Of a DNA stretch of 5,249 bases, positions 1 to 5,249 are shown piece by piece. Where the stretch lies: positions 1 through 5,249 of the forward strand of contig JAJXTJ010000123.1 in the NCBI GenBank assembly GCA_021783895.1. The letters are read 5' to 3'. The notes under the pieces were generated by a model. That model was given only the letters and a program-made list of their open reading frames with translations, did no database searches and had not been told where the DNA came from. This stretch comes from Pseudomonadota bacterium. GTDB lineage: Bacteria > Pseudomonadota > Gammaproteobacteria > Burkholderiales > Sulfuricellaceae. Numbering within the stretch: the first letter of the stretch is position 1; each line of letters begins with the position of its first letter. A program made the position numbers and the translations under genes.

Positions 1-145
1 CGGCAGCGTCAGCAGCCGGAGCGGCAGGAGCCGGGGCTTCGACTTTAGGAGCCTCAGCAGGAGCAGGAGCAGGAGCTTCTTCTTTTTTGCCGCAAGCGGT
101 CAAGGTCAGGGCCAGCAGGGCGGCGAACAGGACGGAATGTTTCAT
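1..145 (-). CDS. Small Ala/Pro-rich lipoprotein, 5' part only
   Basis: The frame starts at the ATG complementary to 143-145 and runs off the left edge, giving the first 48 residues. Residues 1-17 form a lipoprotein signal peptide: a short basic start (Met-Lys-His), a hydrophobic core rich in Leu and Ala, and the lipobox Leu-Thr-Ala-Cys, with Cys18 as the predicted lipidated residue. Gly-Lys-Lys-Glu-Glu follows, then a tail made almost wholly of Ala, Pro and Glu (Ala-Pro repeats with one Lys-Val). Such tails are usually unstructured tethers. With no Asp at position +2, export to the outer membrane is expected, but this is inference. An AAGGA ribosome site at 154-158 lies 8 bases before the ATG, so the start is well supported. 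Any folded domain would lie outside the window, and no function can be assigned. Many proteobacteria carry short lipoproteins of this kind as hypothetical genes. Confidence 0.8.
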   Translation of the reverse strand, partial: MKHSVLFAALLALTLTACGKKEEAPAPAPAEAPKVEAPAPAAPAADAA

Positions 146-254
146 TTGTTTTTTCCTTAATAAAAACGCGGGTTTTAAGATTTGACTAAATGCTATTTTT
201 AATACCATTGATGCAAATCGGCTTTCACATCAACGATGTCCAACCGACTCCGCG

Positions 255-263
255 ATTTTAGCA
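255..263 (-). promoter_or_regulatory. Possible extended -10 promoter element for the lipoprotein gene
   Basis: On the minus strand this reads TGC followed by TAAAAT, an extended -10 form (TGn plus a 5/6 match to TATAAT). The hexamer 17 bases upstream is not a recognisable -35, which an extended -10 can tolerate. It would give a leader of about 100 bases before the lipoprotein ATG at 145. The rest of the 146-310 gap is AT-rich and holds no gene I can support. Confidence 0.3.
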
Positions 264-307
264 GGTTTGTTAAATAATTCTAGTGTCTTACTACGAATTG
301 CTGCTAA
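258..307. repeat. Inverted repeat just downstream of the 167-residue gene
   Basis: TTAGCAG at 258-264 is the exact reverse complement of CTGCTAA at 301-307. A second nested pair, AATTC at 276-280 with GAATT at 295-299, lies inside it. The transcript of the 311-814 gene could fold here right after its stop codon. There is no GC-rich stem plus T-run, so I do not call an intrinsic terminator; it may only help protect or end the message. It also overlaps the possible -10 element at 255-263. Confidence 0.3.
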
Positions 308-310
308 TAA

Positions 311-814
311 TTATAATCCCAGTGTCGTTGCGGTAATTGCCGGCGCCGAGGCTGCACGTATTTCCTCGAAACGCTTGATCAGTATGTGGCTGCCTTGAAT
401 GTCGTTGAGTGCGAGCAATGCGCGTGGGTCGTCATAATGGAAGCGATGCAGGAAGCAGGCTTCGTCGGCGATGACAAAGGGGTCGTAGATGTTTTTTGCT
501 TGCGGAGTGGTTTCCTGGATCGTGATGGCGTGGCTGAATTGCTTGAGCAGGCTGATTATGCGCGGGCAGAAGCGGGTCAGATAGTCGATGTCATGCAGCG
601 CAATTTCCAGCCGATTGCTGCTGCTTGCCAGCAGAAAGGTGCGCAGCAGTTCGTAGCGGCGCAACGTGGTGTAACCGCCATCTTCCAGGTTGTAATCGAA
701 AATGCGCAAGCGGCGCCGAGCGAGCTCGATCAGGATGTCGATCGCTTCCGCATGGTCAGCTGTGTTATCCAATTGCCTATGCAGCAAGACGGGTTTTTCC
801 GGGTTTTCTGACAT
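311..814 (-). CDS. Conserved hypothetical protein, DUF7931-like
   Basis: A complete 167-residue soluble protein with no signal peptide and no membrane segment. The ATG complementary to 812-814 is preceded by a strong purine-rich ribosome site (GGGGAGGA, 818-825), so the start is secure. Recognisable parts are a strand-like segment near residues 33-43 (Arg-Arg-Arg-Leu-Arg-Ile-Phe-Asp-Tyr), a long central helix-rich region, and a conserved-looking block at 109-131 (Tyr-Asp-Pro-Phe-Val-Ile-Ala-Asp, then His-Arg-Phe-His-Tyr-Asp-Asp-Pro). The C-terminus ends Ala-Thr-Thr-Leu-Gly-Leu. From memory this matches a betaproteobacterial family also found fused behind GNAT acetyltransferases (DUF7931); its overall pattern is loosely like phospholipase-D folds, but I see no HxKxxxxD catalytic motif. 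It is transcribed divergently from slyD. That this is a real gene is fairly sure; the family name is recalled, not searched, and the function is unknown. Confidence 0.8.
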   Translation of the reverse strand: MSENPEKPVLLHRQLDNTADHAEAIDILIELARRRLRIFDYNLEDGGYTTLRRYELLRTFLLASSSNRLEIALHDIDYLTRFCPRIISLLKQFSHAITIQETTPQAKNIYDPFVIADEACFLHRFHYDDPRALLALNDIQGSHILIKRFEEIRAASAPAITATTLGL

Positions 815-840
815 GGTTCCTCCCCAGTAATCTCGGTTTA

Positions 841-846
841 ATTATG
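841..846 (-). promoter_or_regulatory. Likely -10 element for the DUF7931-like gene
   Basis: The minus strand reads CATAAT here, 5/6 to the sigma-70 -10 consensus, 26 bases before the ATG at 814. No good -35 lies at 16-18 bases upstream. A start near 834 would leave a short leader that contains the ribosome site. Confidence 0.35.
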
Positions 847-877
847 ACATATCTCTTCCAACCCGGACGAAATCGTT

Positions 878-883
878 TAAAAT
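878..883 (+). promoter_or_regulatory. Likely -10 element for slyD
   Basis: TAAAAT (5/6 to TATAAT) with a weak TTCCAA -35 at 856-861, spacing 16. Transcription would start near 890 and leave a leader of about 60 bases before the slyD ATG. Together with the minus-strand element at 841-846 this makes a compact divergent promoter region whose two -10 elements lie about 30 bases apart. Confidence 0.4.
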
Positions 884-951
884 GCGGATGCGCTGTGAAG
901 GATTTGTTTTCTTGTAAGTCATTAATTTAATCAAAGTGATGGAGTAAGTTT

Positions 952-1434
952 ATGCAGGTTTCAAAAAACTCGGTGGTGACTCTCAGTTTCGAATTGAGCG
1001 ACAGCACTGGCAAGCTTCTGGATAAGAGTGATCAACCCATCAGTTACCTGCATGGCGGCTATGACGGGATTTTTCCTACCGTGGAAGAAGCGCTGGAAGG
1101 TGTCGCCGAGGGTGGCACCGTTGTAGTGACGCTGGATCCGGAAAACGCCTTTGGTGAATACGAGGATGAACTGGTGCGGGTCGAACCACGCGATGCTTTC
1201 CCAACGGACGGGATTGAGGTCGGCATGCAGTTTCAGGCCGGCGCGGAAGGTTCGGATGAAGATCTGGTCTTCACGGTGACAGAGATCACTGCGGACAGCG
1301 TGGTGATCGATGGAAACCATCCCCTGGCCGGGCAGACCCTGCTGTTCAAGGGCACCGTTGAGGGCGTACGGCCCGCCACTGCCGAGGAACTCGGCCATGG
1401 TCATGTGCATGGCGAGCACGGTCACCACCATTGA
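952..1434 (+). CDS. slyD: SlyD, FKBP-type peptidyl-prolyl cis-trans isomerase and metallochaperone
   Basis: This 160-residue cytoplasmic protein catalyses cis-trans isomerisation of prolyl bonds and acts as a folding chaperone. In studied relatives its tail binds nickel and helps hydrogenase maturation. The FKBP half-domain is residues 1-69 (start Lys-Asn-Ser-Val-Val, Gly-Lys-Leu-Leu-Asp, and Phe-Pro-Thr-Val-Glu-Glu-Ala-Leu-Glu-Gly). The hallmark Phe-Gly-Glu-Tyr is at 68-71, followed by the inserted chaperone flap domain at about 72-119. The family block Asp-Gly-Asn-His-Pro-Leu-Ala-Gly is at 120-127, and FKBP closes by about 140. The last 12 residues carry seven His (149, 151, 153, 156, 158-160). 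The protein is shorter than E. coli SlyD (196 residues), and the tail has no Cys, so metal binding would rest on His alone. GGAG at 941-944, 7 bases before the ATG, fixes the start. It is monocistronic, convergent with mutS. Confidence 0.95.
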   Translation: MQVSKNSVVTLSFELSDSTGKLLDKSDQPISYLHGGYDGIFPTVEEALEGVAEGGTVVVTLDPENAFGEYEDELVRVEPRDAFPTDGIEVGMQFQAGAEGSDEDLVFTVTEITADSVVIDGNHPLAGQTLLFKGTVEGVRPATAEELGHGHVHGEHGHHH

Positions 1435-1490
1435 TGAGTGATGGGTTAAAGGGTGATGAGCAATGAGTGTACCCATTACCCATCACTTGT
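1432..1490 (+). terminator. Heptamer-repeat hairpin, probable slyD terminator
   Basis: AGTGATGGGT at 1437-1446 is a perfect reverse complement of ACCCATCACT at 1478-1487. With A-T and G-T pairs the stem can extend outward to about 1434/1490, and a small nested stem (AATG 1462-1465, CATT 1474-1477) sits in the loop. The plus strand continues with T-rich DNA (TTGTTGTTT, then six T at 1504-1509), so it may end slyD transcription; the minus strand lacks a T-run, so mutS is less clearly served. The arms are built from 7-base units such as TGATGAG, and the first unit begins with the slyD stop codon. Confidence 0.5.
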
Positions 1491-1493
1491 TGT

Positions 1494-4085
1494 TTAAAGC
1501 ATCTTTTTTAGCCGGTAAACCAGTTCCAGCGCCGCTTTCGGGCTGAGTTCATCGGGCTCAACCTCGAGCAGCGCTTCTTCCAGCGCCGAAGGAGCCGCGG
1601 CCTGTGGCGTCTCGACGAACAAATCCCCCTGGATGCCATTACTGATGCCTTGCTGTTCCAGTTGCAGCAGGTGTCTTTTCGCCGCCTGGATCACCGGCGC
1701 GGGTACGCCTGCCAGCGCCGCCACTTGCAGGCCGTAGCTCTGGCTCGCAGGGCCTTCCTGAACGCTGTGCAGGAACACGATGTGGTCGCGGTGTTCCAGT
1801 GCGTCGAGGTGGACATTGGCGATCTGCCTGAATTCCTGATTCAGCCGGGTGAGCTCGAAATAATGGGTGGCGAACAGGGTGTGGCAGCGCGTTTTTTCGA
1901 TCAGATGGCGGGCGATCGCCCAAGCCAGGGCGAGGCCGTCGAAGGTCGAGGTGCCGCGCCCGATCTCGTCCAGCAGCACCAGGCTGTGCTCGGTGGCATT
2001 GTTCAGGATGTCGGCCGCTTCGGTCATTTCCACCATGAAGGTGGAACGTCCGCCGGCCAAATCGTCGGAGGCGCCGATGCGGGTGAATATCTGGTCCACA
2101 GGACCGATTTTTGCGCGGCTGGCCGGCACGAAGCTGCCGCAGTGAGCGAGCAGCACGATCAGTGCAGTCTGGCGCATGTAGGTTGATTTTCCACCCATGT
2201 TCGGACCGGTAATCAGCAACATCTGGCGCGTGCGGGAAAGTCGCGTGTCATTGGCGATGAAGTTGGCTGTCTGAACTTCCACCACCGGATGGCGGCCACC
2301 CGTGATTTCGATCACCGCGTCGTCGGTGAATTCGGGCGCGACCCAGCCCAGGGTTTCGGCCCGCTCGGCAAGCGCAGCCAGCACGTCGAGCTCGGCCACC
2401 GCCGCAGCGGTCTCCTGAAGAGCCGGGATGTGCGGTGCCAGATTGTCCAGGAGCAACTCATACAGCATTTTCTCGCGCGCCAGCGCCCGTTCCGAGGCCG
2501 ACAGGGCCTTGTCCTCGAAAGCCTTCAGCTCCGGCGTGATAAAGCGTTCCGCGTTCTTCAGCGTCTGGCGCCGGCGGTAGTCGTCCGGCACCGCGTTGGC
2601 CTGGCTGCGCGTGACCTCGATGTAAAAGCCGTGAACCCGGTTGTATTCGACCTTGAGATTGTTGATGCCGCTACGTTCGCGCTCCCTGGCTTCGAGCGCC
2701 AGCAGGAACTCGCCGCAGTTGCTCTGAATCGCGCGCAGTTCGTCGAGTTCGGCGTCATAGCCGGTGGCGATAACGCCGCCTTCGCGCAACACCGCCGCCG
2801 GCTCAGGCTGGATCGCACGGGTCAGTTCGGTGACCAGCGTTCCCGGTGCATGGAGCTGATTCGCCAGTTGCGTCAGGCGTGGGCTGTCGAGCAGCGACGT
2901 TTCCCCGGCGATTGGCGGCAATGCCAACAGGCTGTCGCGCAGACCGGCAAGGTCTCTGGGCCGCGCCGACCTGAGCGCGATGCGCGCGGTGATGCGCTCG
3001 ATGTCGGCGATCTGCTTCAGACTCTGGTGGGCCTGCGCGTAGGCGGGAGCGCCGGATTCGCCGATCAGCCGGGTGATGGCGTCGAGCCGGGCGCGCAACT
3101 CGGCGCTATTATGCAGGGCGCGCAGGGGATGGTGCAGCCAGTGGCGCAGCAGGCGGCTGCCCATGCTGCCGGCGGTCGTGTCGAGCAGGGAACAGAGTGT
3201 CGGGGCGGGTTCGCCGCGCAGGGTTTCTGAAATTTCCAGATTGCGCCGGGCGGCGGCGTCGAGCAACACATAGCCGCTCTCACGCTCGACCTGCAAGCCG
3301 CGGATATGCGGCAGCGCGCCGCATTGCGTGCTTTTCGCGTACTCCAGCAAGGCGCCTGCTGCCTCGATGGCGCAATGCAGATCACGGCAACCGAAGCCCT
3401 GCAAATCCAGGGTGGCGAATTGCCGGCACAGCTTTTGCAGAGCCGAGTCGTAATCGAACTGCCAGGGTGGCAGGGTTCTACGGGTACATTTCAGGCTTTC
3501 CAGCGCGGCATTGACGTAGCCTTCAGGGAGCAGGATTTCCGCGGGTTTGAGGCGCTCCAGCGTCGCGTCGAGGCGGTCTGGCCTGGTCTCCGCGACGCTG
3601 AAGCGCCCGCTGGCGAGGTTGAGCCAGGCCAGCCCCAGAATATTCTTCCCCGGAACCAGCGCGAGCAGCAGCTTGTCCTGCTTCTCGTCGAGCAGCGCCG
3701 CGTCGGTCAAGGTGCCGGGCGTGATGATGCGCATCACCTTGCGCTCCACCGGGCCTTTGGAGGTGGCAGGGTCGCCGATCTGTTCGCAGATCGCTACCGT
3801 CATGCCGAGCCTGACCAGCTTGGCGAGATACTGCTCGACGGCATGGTAGGGCACGCCCGCCATCTTGATCGGTTGCCCCGCCGTTGCGCCTCGGGTGGTG
3901 AGGGTGATGTCCAGCAACTGCGCCGCCTTTTCGGCATCGTCGAAAAACAGTTCGTAGAAGTCTCCCATGCGGTAGAACAGCAGCATGTCGGGGTGTTCCG
4001 ACTTGATGCGCAGGTATTGCTGCATCATCGGGGTGTGTTTTTCAATGTCCAAGGGAGTGTTATGAATGTTTATGATTTTATTCAA
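1494..4085 (-). CDS. mutS: MutS, DNA mismatch repair ATPase
   Basis: A complete 863-residue protein (E. coli MutS is 853). It scans DNA as a clamp, binds mispairs and small loops, and on ATP binding recruits MutL to start methyl-directed-type repair. The mismatch wedge Phe-Tyr-Glu is at 43-45 in domain I. Connector, lever and clamp domains span about 135-600, with a conserved clamp block near 470-525. Walker A (GPNMGGKST) is at 627-635 with Lys633, the signature Ser-Thr-Phe-Met-Val-Glu-Met at 681-687, Walker B with Asp706-Glu707, and the switch His at 741. Gln-Gly-Asp-Leu-Phe at 819-823 fits a beta-clamp binding motif. The C-terminal tetramer helix is present; Asp845 and Lys850 align with E. 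coli Asp835 and Arg840. The start is uncertain: the listed start is TTG at 4085, a second in-frame TTG at 4052 would give 852 residues, and neither has a ribosome site. The first ATG codons (4028, 4025) would cut the conserved His-Thr-Pro. Confidence 0.97.
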   Translation of the reverse strand: MNKIINIHNTPLDIEKHTPMMQQYLRIKSEHPDMLLFYRMGDFYELFFDDAEKAAQLLDITLTTRGATAGQPIKMAGVPYHAVEQYLAKLVRLGMTVAICEQIGDPATSKGPVERKVMRIITPGTLTDAALLDEKQDKLLLALVPGKNILGLAWLNLASGRFSVAETRPDRLDATLERLKPAEILLPEGYVNAALESLKCTRRTLPPWQFDYDSALQKLCRQFATLDLQGFGCRDLHCAIEAAGALLEYAKSTQCGALPHIRGLQVERESGYVLLDAAARRNLEISETLRGEPAPTLCSLLDTTAGSMGSRLLRHWLHHPLRALHNSAELRARLDAITRLIGESGAPAYAQAHQSLKQIADIERITARIALRSARPRDLAGLRDSLLALPPIAGETSLLDSPRLTQLANQLHAPGTLVTELTRAIQPEPAAVLREGGVIATGYDAELDELRAIQSNCGEFLLALEARERERSGINNLKVEYNRVHGFYIEVTRSQANAVPDDYRRRQTLKNAERFITPELKAFEDKALSASERALAREKMLYELLLDNLAPHIPALQETAAAVAELDVLAALAERAETLGWVAPEFTDDAVIEITGGRHPVVEVQTANFIANDTRLSRTRQMLLITGPNMGGKSTYMRQTALIVLLAHCGSFVPASRAKIGPVDQIFTRIGASDDLAGGRSTFMVEMTEAADILNNATEHSLVLLDEIGRGTSTFDGLALAWAIARHLIEKTRCHTLFATHYFELTRLNQEFRQIANVHLDALEHRDHIVFLHSVQEGPASQSYGLQVAALAGVPAPVIQAAKRHLLQLEQQGISNGIQGDLFVETPQAAAPSALEEALLEVEPDELSPKAALELVYRLKKML

Positions 4086-4115
4086 AATATATAGATAAAT
4101 TGCTACTAAAATAAA
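4075..4115 (-). promoter_or_regulatory. AT-rich probable mutS promoter region
   Basis: Reading towards mutS, this stretch is nearly all A and T and offers two -10-like hexamers: TATATT at 4091-4086 and TAAAAT at about 4080-4075. No -35 with a good match is present at 16-18 bases from either. If either hexamer is used, transcription would begin at or downstream of the TTG at 4085, which favours the TTG at 4052 as the true start. Confidence 0.3.
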
Positions 4116-4237
4116 TCCGGGTTACCCCATGCAAACCCATTCTAACCCAGAAAAATGTAGTTTGCGCATGTTGGTCCGGGGGACTGTTTCGCAGATCGCT
4201 CCCGCATCTGCGGTGTCATTTTTTGTTGCTTTTTTCA
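4113..4237 (+). ncRNA. Possible small RNA ending in an orphan intrinsic terminator
   Basis: A structured plus-strand stretch with no convincing reading frame. GCAAAC at 4131-4136 pairs with GTTTGC at 4160-4165, leaving a C-rich loop that contains CTAACCC. GTCC at 4174-4177 pairs with GGAC at 4181-4184 across three G. A terminator hairpin follows at 4190-4212 with T-runs to 4235. TAAAAT at 4107-4112 could be a -10, though no -35 is visible. As no plus-strand protein gene lies upstream, the terminator may end a short RNA of about 120 bases. It could equally stop antisense or stray transcription. This matches no RNA family I recognise. Confidence 0.25.
4190..4236 (+). terminator. Intrinsic terminator in the mutS-prsK gap
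   Basis: CGCAGAT at 4190-4196 pairs perfectly with ATCTGCG at 4206-4212. One bulged C and a further two GC pairs close on a TCCC tetraloop. After GTGTCA come two T-runs of six (4219-4224 and 4230-4235). The T-run begins about 6 bases beyond the stem, slightly farther than ideal. Orientation is clearly plus, away from mutS and ahead of prsK. Confidence 0.55.
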
Positions 4238-4272
4238 TAAGGCCTGACGAATTTTGGGGTCCATCAGCCTTA
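4238..4272. repeat. Inverted repeat after the orphan terminator
   Basis: TAAGGC plus TGA (4238-4247, one extra C) is the reverse complement of TCAGCCTTA at 4264-4272, with a 16-base loop. It directly follows the T-run of the preceding hairpin. A further short hairpin, CTGCC 4317-4321 with GGCAG 4325-4329, precedes the palindrome at 4332. Role unknown. Confidence 0.3.
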
Positions 4273-4331
4273 CTCCGTGTCTATATGTCTTCAGCTTCCT
4301 TGCCCAGTAGTGCGCGCTGCCGCAGGCAGTG

Positions 4332-4360
4332 ATTTACAATATAGAAGTAATATTGTAAAT
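4332..4360. promoter_or_regulatory. Perfect 11-bp inverted repeat, likely operator over the prsK promoter
   Basis: ATTTACAATAT at 4332-4342 is an exact reverse complement of ATATTGTAAAT at 4350-4360, separated by the 7 bases AGAAGTA. A two-fold symmetric AT-rich site of this size, 8 bases before a start codon, is typical of a dimeric regulator's binding site. It also includes a promoter: TTTACA (4333-4338, 5/6 to TTGACA) and TAAATT (4356-4361, 4/6 to TATAAT) with 17-base spacing. The regulator is unknown. I see no sigma-54 motif in the gap. Confidence 0.5.
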
Positions 4361-4367
4361 TCAAATT

Positions 4368-5228
4368 ATGCTTCTATCCATGTTGACCAACATCAGCGTA
4401 ATCAGCTATAGCTCAGCTGCTTTTGCATATTTGATTCTGTTCGGGCTATCTCTGACCAGCTGGCGTGGTCATAAGCCGGGGAAATTGCTGGTGCTTGCCT
4501 GCCTGGCTTCTGCACTTTGGTCGGGCGTAGTCGCCTACCAAGCCGCTCATGGATACCAATCCACGCTCGGTTCTGATCTCCTGGAAGTCCTGCGTGATGG
4601 AATCTGGACATTTTTCCTGCTTATCCTGCTAGGCCCTTTCCGGCAGATCAAGGGTCAGTCCTTCAGAAGTGTGAGACCGGTCACGGTGATTCTTGTTGTT
4701 TTTTATCTTTTTCTCTTTCTCGGCCTGGTCTATTCCTATTCCAACTCCTATGCGGTTTCCGGTTTTCCCACGGGGGCAATGGGTTTCCTGACCGGCATTG
4801 TCGGGCGAGTAATCGTGGCGCTCATCGGCATCGCTCTGGTGGAGCAGCTCTACAGGAATGCTCCCCCAACGAGCGCTGGGGGGATCATGTTTCTATGCCT
4901 TGGGGTCGGCGGTGCGTTCGCCTACGATTTCTACCTGTACAGTGAAGCCATGGTATTTGGGCGGGTGGACGTCGGCCTCTGGAACGCACGGGGCGTGGTC
5001 AATGTACTGGTCGTTCCCCTCGTGGCCATCTCGGCAACACGAAATCCGAACTGGTCGTTAAACCTTTCCATCTCCGGCCAGGTTATTCTGAGTTCCACCG
5101 CATTGTTTGGCGCCGGCGTATATTTGCTGGTCATGGCCGCAGTGGGTTACTACATTCGCAACTTTGGCGGAAACTGGGTAAGAGTTCTGCAGATGGCCTT
5201 TTTGTTCGAAGCGTTGCATATGCAGTAA
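4368..5228 (+). CDS. prsK: PrsK-type PEP-CTERM system histidine kinase, N-terminal membrane domain; frame broken
   Basis: The 286 residues match, from memory, the membrane sensor domain of PrsK. PrsK pairs with regulator PrsR in bacteria that use exosortase XrtA and PEP-CTERM proteins. About eight hydrophobic segments are visible, near 10-30, 40-60, 76-92, 104-124, 138-160, 171-192, 207-223 and 238-262. Typical features are Leu-Arg-Asp-Gly-Ile-Trp at 75-80, Val-Glu-Gln-Leu-Tyr-Arg-Asn-Ala at 158-165, Tyr-Asp-Phe-Tyr-Leu-Tyr-Ser at 186-192, Ala-Arg-Gly-Val-Val-Asn at 207-212 and Tyr-Tyr-Ile-Arg-Asn-Phe-Gly-Gly at 261-268. Family members run to nearly 700 residues with GAF and kinase domains, but here a TAA at 5226 ends the frame after the membrane part. 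A PrsK-like continuation sits in another frame to the window edge, suggesting a deletion, frameshift or sequence error. No ribosome site precedes ATG 4368 or the in-frame ATG 4380, so a leaderless start is possible. Confidence 0.75.
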   Translation: MLLSMLTNISVISYSSAAFAYLILFGLSLTSWRGHKPGKLLVLACLASALWSGVVAYQAAHGYQSTLGSDLLEVLRDGIWTFFLLILLGPFRQIKGQSFRSVRPVTVILVVFYLFLFLGLVYSYSNSYAVSGFPTGAMGFLTGIVGRVIVALIGIALVEQLYRNAPPTSAGGIMFLCLGVGGAFAYDFYLYSEAMVFGRVDVGLWNARGVVNVLVVPLVAISATRNPNWSLNLSISGQVILSSTALFGAGVYLLVMAAVGYYIRNFGGNWVRVLQMAFLFEALHMQ

Positions 5229-5249
5229 AAGTTTTCCTATATCATAATG
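5208..5249 (+). pseudogene. Out-of-frame continuation of prsK, cut by window edge
   Basis: In the frame beginning at 5210 the DNA is open to the last base and ends Val-Lys-Val-Phe-Leu-Tyr-His-Asn (5225-5248). As I recall the family, the membrane domain is followed by a linker and then a segment like Lys/Arg-Val-Phe-Leu-x-Lys-His-Phe, which this resembles. About 20 residues would normally separate the last membrane Phe-Leu-Phe from this segment, but here there are only about 6 or 7 codons, so a deletion of several tens of bases that is not a multiple of three is implied. The match is short and the downstream kinase is not visible. Confidence 0.35.

Noticed and set aside
386..811. 141-residue plus-strand frame opposite the DUF7931-like gene
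   Set aside because: It is antisense to a gene with a strong ribosome site and family-like sequence, and has no ribosome site of its own.
961..1476. 171-residue minus-strand frame opposite slyD
   Set aside because: It covers slyD completely in antisense and begins inside the heptamer hairpin; SlyD is unmistakable on the other strand.
2289..3230. 313-residue open frame on the plus strand inside mutS
   Set aside because: It lies wholly antisense to the conserved clamp and core of mutS; its composition (many Arg, Gln, Gly) is what GC-rich antisense frames give.
3306..4094. 262-residue open frame on the plus strand opposite the mutS N-terminal half
   Set aside because: It is antisense to the MutS mismatch-binding domain, with no ribosome site and no recognisable domain.
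4124..4148. ACCC motif repeated at 4124, 4135 and 4145, about one helical turn apart
   Set aside because: Only three short copies with unequal flanks; this can easily occur by chance, and no regulator is known for it.
4129..4165. Resemblance of the GCAAACC-ATTC stretch to a cyclic-di-GMP (GEMM) riboswitch
   Set aside because: Only a few bases agree; the rest of the conserved core and the second receptor helix are missing.
4122..4238. 38-residue minus-strand frame starting Met-Lys-Lys upstream of mutS
   Set aside because: The Lys-rich start is just the complement of the terminator T-runs, the ribosome site is poor, and no known small protein matches.
4129..4332. 67-residue plus-strand frame in the mutS-prsK gap
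   Set aside because: It has no ribosome site, runs through the terminator hairpin and T-runs, and its sequence is not recognisable as protein-like.

Overview
The window looks like chromosomal DNA from a Gram-negative betaproteobacterium, probably in the Nitrosomonadales/Rhodocyclales range. This is an inference from three things: the MutS and SlyD protein sequences, a standalone small protein of a type I associate with betaproteobacteria, and a membrane protein of the PrsK type, which belongs to genomes with the PEP-CTERM/exosortase (XrtA) protein-sorting and exopolysaccharide system. Coding DNA is GC-rich; the intergenic gaps are clearly AT-rich.

Layout, left to right. (1) 1-145, minus strand: the start of a small Ala/Pro-rich lipoprotein gene that runs off the left edge. 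(2) 146-310: AT-rich gap with a weak minus-strand promoter and an inverted repeat. (3) 311-814, minus: a 167-residue protein of a DUF7931-like family, function unknown. (4) 815-951: a divergent promoter region. (5) 952-1434, plus: slyD, a compact FKBP-type prolyl isomerase with a histidine-only metal-binding tail. (6) 1432-1490: heptamer repeats folding into a long hairpin between two convergent genes. (7) 1494-4085, minus: complete mutS, the mismatch-recognition ATPase, with an uncertain TTG start. (8) 4086-4367: a 282-base gap without a convincing protein gene. It holds an orphan intrinsic terminator, possibly the end of a small RNA, and a perfect 11-bp inverted repeat overlying a likely promoter. 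(9) 4368-5228, plus: the multi-pass membrane domain of a PrsK-type sensor kinase. The reading frame stops where the membrane domain should hand over to the cytoplasmic kinase, and a PrsK-like continuation appears in another frame up to the window edge.

The genes do not form one operon. mutS and slyD are housekeeping genes transcribed towards each other, slyD and the 167-residue gene are divergent, and prsK diverges from mutS. I see no CRISPR array, tRNA, rRNA, insertion sequence or clear novel multi-gene system. The points most worth checking are the broken prsK frame, the palindromic apparently leaderless prsK start, the orphan terminator in the mutS-prsK gap, and the heptamer hairpin after slyD.
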